From NCBI RefSeq assembly GCF_002214805.1, contig NZ_CP019914.1, positions 3,100,001 to 3,164,000 on the forward strand: a DNA stretch of 64,000 nucleotides. Reading direction: 5' to 3'. The stretch's first letter is position 1. Every line of letters starts with the position of its first letter. The position numbers were made by a program, and so were the translations under genes. The notes below the pieces were generated by a model. That model saw only the letters and a program-made list of their open reading frames with translations, was not told where the DNA came from and did no database searches. Shown piece after piece: positions 55,827 to 64,000 of the stretch. This DNA comes from Brachyspira hampsonii (lineage in GTDB: Bacteria > Spirochaetota > Brachyspiria > Brachyspirales > Brachyspiraceae).

Positions 55827-56783
55827 TTAAAACTCTGCACAAAATCCCTTATATTTCTCCACATAACCTACTGGATTGTATGATAATTTTGCTTTTCTAA
55901 GTCCCAAATCTCCTACGTCCTGCTCTCTATTAACAAATTTAAATCTTTCATAATCGATTACATAATTTTTTAAATTTTCTAAGAACATCCTGTTTATAGC
56001 CTGATAAGTACCTTTATAATTTCTATCCCCTCTTTCAGAATGAACTACTATTGTATCTCTCATACTCAAATCAGCTATTGTATATGCTACTACTTTTTTA
56101 TCAATATATATTGCACCGCCTGCTATATTGCTTATAATATCCCAATTATCAAGTAAAGTTCTTATCATTATTGTATCAGCTTCTGCTCTTACTTCATGTG
56201 ATAATAATTTATTACTGTCGAAAGCTTCACATTCTTCGGCATTATTTTGAGATGCATCATTATTCTTCTTTTCTTCTTCTTCCCATTTGGCTTCAAAATC
56301 AAGTATATCTTTTACAATAGTTTTATCTATAGGCTTGTACTCAAAATCATTTTTTATAAATTGATTATAAAGATTCTTTTTATTATGGAATTTTTTTCCG
56401 GGTAGTGTAACAAGTTCATTAAAATCATATAGATATTCCCATTCATCTCTGCTTTCTCTTATTTTTATTTTAGTAGTTTTCTCCCAAAATAAAGCGAGTT
56501 CTTTAGGTATTCTTATAATAGCCTCTCCTGATATTTCACAAGGTCCCATATCATTGCAGAAATTAGTATTAAACCAATCTCCTACAGGTGCCCAATAAGT
56601 AATATATGGTGATTTCTGTCTTATCCAAACTAATTTTTCTGTGAATGCCCACTCAAGCATGTATATATCTTTAAGTCCTAGAAGATTCATAAATGTATAA
56701 TCTGCTGACTGTTCTGGTGTTATAGAAAAATATTTATGATATAGTTCCTGTTTATCTAAACTAATAGGCTCAAAATTAAGCAT
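55827..56783 (-). CDS. DUF2156 protein (phosphatidylglycerol lysyltransferase-like C-terminal domain)
   Basis: A 318-residue protein of the DUF2156/MprF-C group, a tandem GNAT-like fold. Signature parts: an N-terminal FTFMNLLG-like element (TFMNLLGLKDIYMLEWAF), KKNLYNQFIKNDFEYKPI, IAGGAIYIDKKVVAYTIADL, VVHSERGDRNYKGTYQAINRMFLE, and a final FVNREQDVGDLGLRKAKLSYNPVGYVEKY. No membrane part is present, unlike full-length MprF. It may aminoacylate a lipid or act on another acceptor. Confidence 0.85.
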   Translation of the reverse strand: MLNFEPISLDKQELYHKYFSITPEQSADYTFMNLLGLKDIYMLEWAFTEKLVWIRQKSPYITYWAPVGDWFNTNFCNDMGPCEISGEAIIRIPKELALFWEKTTKIKIRESRDEWEYLYDFNELVTLPGKKFHNKKNLYNQFIKNDFEYKPIDKTIVKDILDFEAKWEEEEKKNNDASQNNAEECEAFDSNKLLSHEVRAEADTIMIRTLLDNWDIISNIAGGAIYIDKKVVAYTIADLSMRDTIVVHSERGDRNYKGTYQAINRMFLENLKNYVIDYERFKFVNREQDVGDLGLRKAKLSYNPVGYVEKYKGFCAEF

Positions 56784-57028
56784 ATATTTTTATCCTTTTT
56801 TTAATTTTATTGACTACATATTATATATTAAAATTAATTAATGTAAATGTTGTCAATTTAGCAATTTCAAACATGTACTGCCATTTGTACTTCTATTATT
56901 TTTTTGTTTTTTACTCCTATTACTATAAATTATTATTGATATTATTATTATAGTATTATATATTATTATAATCAAGTACTAACAAATATGTTATATACTA
57001 ACTATAAGTAAAGTATAAGGATAGTTTT

Positions 57029-57361
57029 ATGAAAAAAGATAGCTTGAAAGAAAAATATATGGAAGATACAGGTTTTGCATATACTATGTCATTGATATCT
57101 GGTAAATATAAAATGATAATATTATATATATTGTCAGAATTAAAAGTTGTAAGATATAATGAATTAAAAAGAATAATATCAGCAATATCTCATAAAACAT
57201 TAAGCCTGACTTTAAAAGAATTAGAAAAAGACGATCTAGTAATTAGAAAGGAATATCCTCAAATACCTCCTAAAGTAGAGTATAGTTTATCAAAAAGAGG
57301 AAAATCTTTAATACCTATACTAGATGCTATATGTGTATGGGGAGAGAAAAACAGAAAATAA
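57029..57361 (+). CDS. HxlR-family transcriptional regulator
   Basis: A 110-residue winged-helix regulator. MSLISGKYKMIILYILSEL, VRYNELKRIISAISHKTLSLTLKELEKDDLVIRKEYP and VPPKVEYSLSKRGKSLIPIL match HxlR: GKWxxxIL, RFxEL, IS.KxLxxxLxxLxxxGLIxR, V.YxLT.xG. An upstream pair of TACTAAC words (56977-56983 and 56996-57002) may be its operator. HxlR proteins often respond to thiol or aldehyde stress; the signal here is unknown. A start at ATG 57029 follows AAGGATAG. Confidence 0.92.
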   Translation: MKKDSLKEKYMEDTGFAYTMSLISGKYKMIILYILSELKVVRYNELKRIISAISHKTLSLTLKELEKDDLVIRKEYPQIPPKVEYSLSKRGKSLIPILDAICVWGEKNRK

Positions 57362-57898
57362 TTAATTATTTTTATTTTTTTTATTAATAAAACTTCTTAC
57401 CCTTCTAAAGAAGTCATTTTTACCATTTTCATCTATAAGTACATATTTCAGCATAAATCTTAAATATGGATGATATACATACATTGTTTCTTTTATTGTT
57501 AGTCTTGTTCTGCCATTTTCAGTATCTTCTAATATATATGTCCATAAGGCTGTAAATTCATTTTCCATTTTTACTATTGATATTTCGCTGTTTTCTATTC
57601 TTCTTACTTCTATTAATTCCTGATATGTTCTTCTATTTGAATATGTCTGCATTATTTTTAATTTATCATTATCTAGTTTTTCTACGCGAACTATTGATAT
57701 ATATTTTAACCAAGCAGGGTAGTTTTCATAATCTATAAGCAAATTATATAGTTCATCTCTTTTAATATTAAATACTTGAGTTTTTTCTTTTGAGAAAGCA
57801 GGCGGGATATTCTTTCCTATCAATGTTGGAAGAAATATCATTATAGCCATTAGTAGTAATGGAAGTATTATAAATATTGGTACTAAGTAAACTAACAT
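57362..57898 (-). CDS. SRPBCC-fold (START/polyketide cyclase-like) protein, membrane-anchored
   Basis: A 178-residue protein with one N-terminal membrane helix (residues 5-27) and an SRPBCC domain: FNIKRDELYNLLIDYENYPAWLKYISIVRVEKLD, then beta strands with RRTYQELIEVRRIENSEI and FTALWTYILEDTENGRTRLTI. SRPBCC proteins bind lipids or other hydrophobic molecules. It begins one base after the stop of the permease gene upstream and is therefore likely cotranscribed with it. A role is not known. Confidence 0.75.
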   Translation of the reverse strand: MLVYLVPIFIILPLLLMAIMIFLPTLIGKNIPPAFSKEKTQVFNIKRDELYNLLIDYENYPAWLKYISIVRVEKLDNDKLKIMQTYSNRRTYQELIEVRRIENSEISIVKMENEFTALWTYILEDTENGRTRLTIKETMYVYHPYLRFMLKYVLIDENGKNDFFRRVRSFINKKNKNN

Positions 57899-59206
57899 TT
57901 ATTCGCCTCTTTTATTTAAAGTATAAAATTTTGAATGATAATATTTATTAAAAAAGTTTTTTATTATTATAAGTATAATTCCACAGAATGGAACGGCAAA
58001 TAACACTCCCAGAAAACCGAAAAGAACTCCGCCTATAATAGTACTGAACATTACAGCTATAGGGTGTATCTTTACTGATTTACCTAATATTTTAGGAGCC
58101 ATTATTCCTGAATCTATTACTTGTATGATTCCGTATATTATACACATTTTTAAAGCTCCGTACCACCATATTTGTTCTGTAATGATTCCTATAAATAATG
58201 CTGAGATAAATGCTGCAAATGGACCTATAAATGGTATATAATTTAAAATTCCTCTAAGTAAAGCTAATATAAATGCATATTTAGTATTTGTTACAGAGAG
58301 AAATATATAAGTTATTATAAAAAATGATATAGCTAATATAGTCATTCCAACTACATAGCCGTTTATTATATAATTTGAATTTTTTATTATATTACTTACA
58401 GAATTTTGCCATCTCATAGGAACTAATTTTATAATTCTTTCCTTGATATTTTGAAAATCAAGCATCAGATAAAAAGTTACAAATGGAAGTATTACAAAAT
58501 ATGAAAATATTATGCTGAATATTTTTGTTATGCTGTTTATATTCTGGAATCTAAAATCTATAATTTTTTTATACATTAAAGTTATTACGCCGCTATTTCC
58601 AAATAAAAAGTCATTTATAGCTTGCGAATCTATTTCTAAATTTACATCAAAACTTTTTCCTATAGTTCTATTTAATTTTTCAGATAATGTTATAAGCATG
58701 CCTGATATAGAGCTGTATATTTTATCTACATACTGCGGCAATGTTTTAAATATTACTTCAATCTGTTCTATAGTTCTAGGAAGTATGAATATAAAGAATA
58801 TTATAGCCAATATCAGTAATGGTATATATATTAATAGTACGGCTGCTATTCTAGGAATTTTTTTCTGCATTTTGGTTATTAATGGGTCAAACATATATGC
58901 AATGAATATACCCCAAATGAACGGGGCTACTAAATATCCGGCTTCTTTAATTACCCATAAAGTGAATAGTGCTAATATTAATACTATTGAAGTTTTTGCC
59001 CATATATATTTCCAAAATGGTATTAAAGCTGCTATAAGTATAAGAAATAGTATAATAGGATTGATTATTTCTTTAATTAAATAACAAAAATAAAAAAATG
59101 CCATAAATACTATAGCGACTAATAGTATTTCTCCGCCAATAATGAAAATTTTATTATGTATTAAAGAATTATTGTCTTTAGAAAAAAAATTATTTTTACT
59201 AATCAT
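57899..59206 (-). CDS. AI-2E family (PerM/YdiK) permease
   Basis: A 435-residue membrane protein with seven or eight helices. It shows the AI-2E family pattern: an N-terminal pair of helices, a middle extracytoplasmic domain (ISGMLITLSEKLNRTIGKSFDVN), and the C-terminal IPFIGPFAAFISALFIGIIT, then MAPKILGKSVKIHPIAVMFSTIIGGVLFGFLGVLFAVP, both signatures. Family members export AI-2 or Na+/H+ and other solutes, so substrate is not fixed. It is directly followed by the SRPBCC gene. Confidence 0.9.
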   Translation of the reverse strand: MISKNNFFSKDNNSLIHNKIFIIGGEILLVAIVFMAFFYFCYLIKEIINPIILFLILIAALIPFWKYIWAKTSIVLILALFTLWVIKEAGYLVAPFIWGIFIAYMFDPLITKMQKKIPRIAAVLLIYIPLLILAIIFFIFILPRTIEQIEVIFKTLPQYVDKIYSSISGMLITLSEKLNRTIGKSFDVNLEIDSQAINDFLFGNSGVITLMYKKIIDFRFQNINSITKIFSIIFSYFVILPFVTFYLMLDFQNIKERIIKLVPMRWQNSVSNIIKNSNYIINGYVVGMTILAISFFIITYIFLSVTNTKYAFILALLRGILNYIPFIGPFAAFISALFIGIITEQIWWYGALKMCIIYGIIQVIDSGIMAPKILGKSVKIHPIAVMFSTIIGGVLFGFLGVLFAVPFCGIILIIIKNFFNKYYHSKFYTLNKRGE

Positions 59207-59281
59207 ATCTTTATATTATAATATAAATAGCTTTTTTTACAACATATTTTATAAAGTTTTATAAAAATATAAAAAAAATAC

Positions 59282-59309
59282 TTGCTATTTTTTTTTAATA
59301 TGCTATAAT
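59282..59309 (+). promoter_or_regulatory. Promoter of the tRNA-Ile-tRNA-Ala transcript
   Basis: TTGCTA (59282-59287), 16-base spacer, TATAAT (59304-59309). Predicted start is about 24 bases before tRNA-Ile. Confidence 0.6.
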
Positions 59310-59339
59310 CTAGAACATATCATTGATGAATAATTTTAA

Positions 59340-59413
59340 GGGCCTGTAGCTCAGATGGCTAGAGCGTTCGACTGATAATCGAAAGGTCGGTGGTTCAATT
59401 CCTCCCAGGCCCA
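59340..59413 (+). tRNA. tRNA-Ile (anticodon GAT)
   Basis: A 74-base cloverleaf: acceptor GGGCCTG with CAGGCCC, D arm GCTC...GAGC, anticodon arm TTCGA-CTGATAA-TCGAA with GAT, T arm GGTGG-TTCAATT-CCTCC (with mismatch), discriminator A. No CCA is encoded. It is followed 25 bases later by tRNA-Ala. Confidence 0.97.
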
Positions 59414-59438
59414 CACGCTCAGGTTCCTTTCATATAAC

Positions 59439-59512
59439 GGGGGTTTAGCTCAGTTTGGGAGAGCGACTGCCTTGCACGCAGTAGGTCGTGGGTTCGATCC
59501 CCATAACCTCCA
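59439..59512 (+). tRNA. tRNA-Ala (anticodon TGC)
   Basis: A 74-base cloverleaf: acceptor GGGGGTT with AACCTCC (one G-T), D arm GCTC...GAGC, anticodon arm CTGC-CTTGCAC-GCAG with TGC, T arm GTGGG-TTCGATC-CCCAT, discriminator A. It is the partner of tRNA-Ile in a pair that in most bacteria sits inside rRNA operons. Confidence 0.97.
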
Positions 59513-59522
59513 CATCTTTATA

Positions 59523-59557
59523 AAACTATTCTTAAATTATTTAGGAATAGTTTTTGT
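59523..59557 (+). terminator. Terminator of the tRNA pair
   Basis: AAACTATTC (59523-59531) pairs with GAATAGTTT (59545-59553), with partial pairing inside, and is followed by TTGTTTTTTT. It lies 10 bases after tRNA-Ala. Confidence 0.8.
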
Positions 59558-59610
59558 TTTTTTAACTATAAATAATTTTTCTCCGATAATAAAATGAAAG
59601 GATATTTTTT

Positions 59611-59955
59611 ATGAAAAACCCTATACTTATATTATCAATAATTATATTTTTAGCTTTTATACCATTTAATAATCTCTATCCTCTTAGTCAAGATGAAGAA
59701 ACTTTTTTAGATGCTGCTATATTTGGAGATGAAGATGTCATAGAAAAAATTATTGCTAAAAATATTAATGTTAATATACAAGATGATGTAGGAAATACTG
59801 CTCTTATATTAGCATGCATGGAAGGGCATGTTAAAGTTGTAGAGTTATTAATTAAAGCAAATGCCGACAAGTCAATAGTCAATAAACATGGAAATGATGC
59901 TTTATTTTATGCTAAAAGAAACAATTATAATGATATAATAAAAATGCTTGAATAG
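59611..59955 (+). CDS. Exported ankyrin-repeat protein
   Basis: A 114-residue protein with a signal peptide (to about residue 25) and two or three ankyrin repeats: DEETFLDAAIFGDEDVIEKIIAKNINVNIQDDVGNTALILACMEGHVKVVELLIKANADKSIVNKHGNDALFYAKRNNYNDIIKML. It carries the ankyrin consensus (G-x-T-A-L-x-x-A, V-V-x-L-L-I, G-A-D). AAAGGA precedes the ATG. It may bind partner proteins in the periplasm or at the surface. Brachyspira genomes are rich in such proteins (general knowledge). Confidence 0.85.
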   Translation: MKNPILILSIIIFLAFIPFNNLYPLSQDEETFLDAAIFGDEDVIEKIIAKNINVNIQDDVGNTALILACMEGHVKVVELLIKANADKSIVNKHGNDALFYAKRNNYNDIIKMLE

Positions 59956-59957
59956 TT

Positions 59958-61750
59958 TTATTCTTTTATATTACTATCTATTATAATAACTAATTCATGT
60001 TCTCTATCAACCTGATAGTCATAATCAGGATTTAATATTATTTTTGATCTATGTTTTATTCCTATAGTAACTATATTTCTTTTAAGCAATTCCAAATATA
60101 GTTTATAGAAAAATATACTTTCAATATCTGAAAAATATTTTTCATAAGGAATCATAATAATATCATTACCGTTTTTTGTTAATAGATCATTAAATACATA
60201 AAGTAAATCTGCATTAGTAGAAGATGTCGCCATAAGCATTCCTATTAATCTTCCGCTTACTATGAAATCTTTTATATCATTTGAATCTATTAAATTCCTA
60301 TTTTCTATAGAACTTAGCAAAGAGAGAATAGGTATGTCATGATTTTCTTTGTCAATTTAACTATCTTCCTTACTATTAAAAGTATATTTATGGCTTTAAT
60401 ATCTGTTTCTAAATTTTCTGATATTAATACTATTTTTGTAATATTATTCTCATCTATTTTTGAAGCTATAAAATCTTTTTTTACTTCTGCATTTTCTATA
60501 TCTTCATAATATAGTTTTACTATCTTTTCTTTTCTAGTATATTCAGATATTTCTCTTATGATTTCATTTTCTTTTCCTTTATCCAATATAAGAAGCACTT
60601 GATGATCATAAATCATTTTATCTGACATATGAATGGAGGTATCTATATTTTTAAAATTATCATCTTTTTTATATAGAATTACTAATTTATTATTTTCTTT
60701 TATTTCTTCATCATAATCAGGTACTAATAAAGTTTTATTTATTTTTACAATTTCATCATCTTTAATAATTTCTTCTTTCACTATTCCCATCAGTATTTCT
60801 TTTCTTTTTAAATAAATTAAGGATAAATTTTTGAATGTTTTATTTTTATGATTATTTATTTCTATCTTTATATCTATGCCGCTTATATCAAATAGTTCTT
60901 GATAAATGCTGCTTAATCCTGTATATGTTATACTTTGCCCTATTAATTTGTAAAGAATTTCAGATTTATAAATTATATGTATATGAAATAAATCGCTGTC
61001 ATTTATAGATTCTATTATTTCTATGCTTTCTTTTTTATTTACTAATATACATATATCAATTTTTTTAGTATTAGGATTTCCTTTTAGTATCTTTTTTAAT
61101 GATAACAATATTTTAAGCGATTTTACATCATCATCATTAACAATAGAAATATTACTAGCTTTTTCTATATTCAGAAGCTGTAAGTTTTCAAATATGCTAG
61201 GATCTCCCTGTCTTATAACTATATTTGTTTTTTTGTAATTTTTGAAAAAAGAAATTCGTTTTTTTATTGCATACGAATTTTCTTCAGACAATAGAACTAT
61301 ATTTTTAGCCCTACCAGACATAAATTCATTTATAATAGTTAAAACTTCTTCTCCATATCCAAGTATAATAGAATGATTTCTTTCCATTATAAAAGCATTT
61401 CCATTGCTAAGATTTTGTATTCTTTCCTGTAATGAATTATTAATCATAGCTATCAAAAGACCCCAGCCGCATACCCCAAAGAAAGTTACAGCTAAAAATG
61501 TTATAACAATGCCGTTAAATCCTCTGTCAGCCTCAGCAGCAGATATGTTTCCTGTATCTATAAACTGCATTAAACTATCCCAAAATGCCTCTGAAATAGG
61601 GTAGTTAAATACTATTTTCATAAATAATGAAACAACTAATAATATTGAAACTATTATTATTACTAATATCATTAATTGATATAATAGACCTTTATTGAAT
61701 ACTCTATCTATCTTATATTTGATATATTTTAATAGCTTATTAAAAAACAT
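59958..61750 (-). pseudogene. Frameshifted CASTOR/POLLUX-like channel gene (copy A)
   Basis: This locus encodes a ~590-residue channel protein like the intact neighbour (copy B) but is split in two frames. The first part (61750 to about 60347) has the two membrane helices, a pore-like region ALMQFIDTGNIS, and the NAD-binding-like ILGYGEEVLTIINEFMSGRAKNIVLLSE domain. The second frame resumes with LLSSIENRNLIDSNDIKDFIVSG and runs to the end at 59958. The break lies at an A tract, AAGAAAATCAT (60343-60346 on the plus strand), where one extra A restores the copy B frame. It could be a recent loss, a sequencing error or a slippage switch. GAGGTG precedes its ATG. Confidence 0.8.
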
Positions 61751-61764
61751 AATGCACCTCTATT

Positions 61765-63501
61765 TTATATAGTTTCATAATTAGTTATTACAACTATTTC
61801 ATCTAGTATATTAATTATTGTATTAGGCATTGGATTCAATATAATTTTTGATACACTTTTTATACCTATTAATATAACGTCTTTCTGTAAAAGTTCTATA
61901 TGCACATCTATAAACTCTTTAGGTTCATTAAAATAATCTGAATATTTCTGCATAATAATATCTTTACCATTTTTACTTAATAGACCATTAAATACTGATA
62001 GTATATCCGGATTGAGAGAAGCATGTGCCATAAGCATTCCTATTAGTTTGCCGCTTACTATAAAATCTCTTACATCTTCTGAATATATTAAATCTCTGTT
62101 TTCTATTGAATTTATTAAAGATAATATTGGTATATGGTAGTCATTTTTTCTGATTATTTGTCTTATAATGAGGAGTATATTAATTGCTTTTACATCTGTT
62201 TCTATATTTTCGGATATGATTATTATCTTAGTTATATTTTTACTATTTATTATATCTAATAAATATTGATATTTTATTTTTTCATCTTTTATTTTGTTAT
62301 AATCTATCTGTATAATTTCGCTGTCATTATTATATATAGATATTATTTCCATAATTTCTGAGCTTATTATATCATTACATATTAATAATACTTTATGCTT
62401 ATACTTAGGCTCTACTCCGACATGAGAACTAATATTAATACTTGATTTTACTTTATTTTTAAATAATATGATTAAATCATCTTTTTCTTTAACTATGCTA
62501 TTACATCCCGGACTGAATAATGTTTTATCTTGATTATTAATAAACCCCAATAATATTTCATTTTTATTTAATACTTTTCTGCTTGCATCTATAAATTTCA
62601 TGTTATTTAAATTATGATCTTTTTCTATTTTTATGTCGTTTCCATCATAGGAGAAAAGCTCCTCATAAACACTGCTTAATCCTGTATACACTATACTTTG
62701 TGCTATGAGTTTATATAGAATTTCATATTTGTACACGGCATGTATTTTAAATGATGCATCTTCTATTGATTTTATAATTTCTATACTTTCCATATTATTT
62801 AGAAGAACACAAATATTCATGCTCTTATTTTTGCTATTGGATTCATCAGAGATTTTTTTTAGAGATAATAATATTTTTAATGAATCTGTATCATCATCAT
62901 TTATTATTGATATGCTATGAGATTTTTCTACATTCAAAAGTTTAAGGTTTTCCATTATATTAGGATTGCCTTCTCTTATTATAATATCAGCTTTTCCATG
63001 TTTGTTCATGAAGGCAATTCTTTTTTTGATGCTGTCAGCATTATGTTCTGAAAGTAAAACTATTTTTTTGGCTCTTCCTATAATAAACTCTTCAATAATT
63101 GTCAGAGCTTCTTCTCCATATCCAAGGATAATAGAATGATTATGCTCCATTATAAAAGCGTTTCCTTTACTTAAATTATATATTCTAATTTGTAAAGAAT
63201 TATTAATCATAGCAATCAAAAGCCCCCAAACACATACACCCACAAAATTAATAATCAAAAATATTATTACAACACCAATATGTCCGTCAACTGCTGATAT
63301 GTTGCCTGTAGCTACAAATTGCGTAAGACCTTCCCAAAAAGCTTTTTCTAATGGATAGTTAAATAAAAAACGCATAAATACAGAAGTTATTAAAAGCATA
63401 GATATAATGCCTATAATCAATATAATAAGCTGGTATATTATACCTTTATTAAATAGTCTATCTACTCTATATTTTATATACTTATGCATTTCATTAAACA
63501 T
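61765..63501 (-). CDS. CASTOR/POLLUX-like ion channel protein (copy B, intact)
   Basis: A 578-residue protein with two membrane helices (about residues 20-45 and 78-100) around a pore-like loop, GLTQFVATGNISA, then a large cytoplasmic region with two RCK/TrkA-N-like domains: HSIILGYGEEALTIIEEFI, VLLSEHNADSIKKRI, and KHKVLLICNDIISSEI. This architecture matches CASTOR/POLLUX and bacterial relatives, which act as ligand-gated cation channels. The ion is not known. It lies directly upstream (minus strand) of copy A, 14 bases away, and downstream of copy C. The three copies are similar. Confidence 0.8.
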   Translation of the reverse strand: MFNEMHKYIKYRVDRLFNKGIIYQLIILIIGIISMLLITSVFMRFLFNYPLEKAFWEGLTQFVATGNISAVDGHIGVVIIFLIINFVGVCVWGLLIAMINNSLQIRIYNLSKGNAFIMEHNHSIILGYGEEALTIIEEFIIGRAKKIVLLSEHNADSIKKRIAFMNKHGKADIIIREGNPNIMENLKLLNVEKSHSISIINDDDTDSLKILLSLKKISDESNSKNKSMNICVLLNNMESIEIIKSIEDASFKIHAVYKYEILYKLIAQSIVYTGLSSVYEELFSYDGNDIKIEKDHNLNNMKFIDASRKVLNKNEILLGFINNQDKTLFSPGCNSIVKEKDDLIILFKNKVKSSINISSHVGVEPKYKHKVLLICNDIISSEIMEIISIYNNDSEIIQIDYNKIKDEKIKYQYLLDIINSKNITKIIIISENIETDVKAINILLIIRQIIRKNDYHIPILSLINSIENRDLIYSEDVRDFIVSGKLIGMLMAHASLNPDILSVFNGLLSKNGKDIIMQKYSDYFNEPKEFIDVHIELLQKDVILIGIKSVSKIILNPMPNTIINILDEIVVITNYETI

Positions 63502-63573
63502 TATTACTACCTCTTATAAAATAAGATTTACATAAAGTATATATTTTATGTAAATAATTGTAAACAAAATATA

Positions 63574-64000
63574 TTAAAAAATTAATTCTTCATTTTCTTC
63601 TTCTAATATATAATTTGTTATAATTACAATCTCATCTTTATTATCAAGAAGGCATTCAGAATTAGGGTTTAAAATAATATCATTGTATCTTTTTATACCG
63701 ATTATAATTATTTTTTTCTTTAATAAGGTAAAATAAATATCTTTGAAGCTTTTTGATTCATTAAAATAATCAGAATATGGAGATATTATAATATCTTTTC
63801 CATTTCTGCTTAAAAGCCCATAGAAAACATATAATATGTTTGAGCTTATAGAAGCCTGAGCCATAAGCATACCTATAAGTTTACCGCTTACTATAAAGTC
63901 TCTTACATCATCTGAATATATTAAATTTCTTTTTTGTATAGAGTTTAATAATGATAATATTGCTATATTTAATTTTTCTTTTTTTATTATTTCTCTTATA
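63574..64000 (-). CDS. CASTOR/POLLUX-like channel protein, C-terminal part (copy C, cut by window end)
   Basis: The frame is open from base 64000, so the gene extends past the window. The visible 142 residues align with the end of copy B: ILSLLNSIQKRNLIYSDDVRDFIVSGKLIGMLMAQASIS, DIIISPYSDYFNESKSF, LLKKKIIIIGIKRYNDIILNPN. The tract aligned with the copy A break is intact here. It ends with an acidic tail, YILEEENEELIF. Copy B starts 73 bases downstream (minus strand) of its stop. Confidence 0.85.
   Translation of the reverse strand, partial: IREIIKKEKLNIAILSLLNSIQKRNLIYSDDVRDFIVSGKLIGMLMAQASISSNILYVFYGLLSRNGKDIIISPYSDYFNESKSFKDIYFTLLKKKIIIIGIKRYNDIILNPNSECLLDNKDEIVIITNYILEEENEELIF

Overview
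The window looks like a chromosome segment of a Brachyspira-type spirochaete. The DNA is very AT-rich and lysine, isoleucine and asparagine codons end mostly in A or T. There is a full flagellar export block (fliP-fliQ-fliR-flhB-flhA-flhF-flhG-fliA) followed by a FapA/DUF342 gene, as in other spirochaetes. Sodium-pump decarboxylase genes fit an anaerobe, and selC-selA-selB show selenocysteine use. The genus is inferred from these features and the protein style; no search was run.

Layout. 1-8.5 kb: the 3' end of mnmE, an outer-membrane-like protein, a class A penicillin-binding protein with a TraB-like partner gene, a four-domain META lipoprotein behind a structured leader, and a GNAT acetyltransferase. 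8.6-22.8 kb: the flagellar export and regulation operon, which contains three stand-alone N-terminal fragments (two FlhF-like, one FliA-like) directly upstream of the full-length genes, then FapA, a NIF3-like protein and a HAD phosphatase. 22.8-30.1 kb: recO and a 2[4Fe-4S] ferredoxin on the minus strand, then a plus-strand run of a TPR protein, two active-site-complete M23 peptidases around a beta-propeller protein, and uvrB. 30.2-36 kb: a TPR protein, csaA, and the selC-selA-selB cluster. 36-42.3 kb: homoserine dehydrogenase, a patatin, a TPR-like protein, a glycosyltransferase preceded by a promoter and a heptanucleotide tandem repeat, and a HAD hydrolase. 42.4-45.4 kb: a ravA-viaA pair. 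45.4-49.2 kb: a YidC-like/sulfatase-like fusion and glutamate racemase with a 15-Asn tract. 49.3-52.9 kb: oxaloacetate decarboxylase-type oadG-oadA-oadB with promoter and terminator. 53-55.8 kb: a second promoter plus heptanucleotide repeat, then two lipid-linked sugar transferases. 55.8-59.2 kb: DUF2156, HxlR regulator, SRPBCC protein, AI-2E-family permease. 59.3-64 kb: tRNA-Ile and tRNA-Ala, an ankyrin protein, and three tandem CASTOR/POLLUX-like channel genes, one frameshifted and one cut by the window end.

The strongest candidates for something undescribed are: (1) two unrelated glycosyltransferase loci that share the same arrangement of promoter, ATG and perfect 7-bp tandem repeat (13 and 31 copies), which suggests length-variable control of surface glycans; (2) the large fusion of a YidC/Oxa1-like membrane domain to a sulfatase/LTA-synthase-like domain; (3) repeated creation of N-terminal-only copies of flhF and fliA inside the flagellar operon; (4) a tandem channel array with a one-base homopolymer frameshift. 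No CRISPR array, insertion sequence, prophage or rRNA gene was seen.
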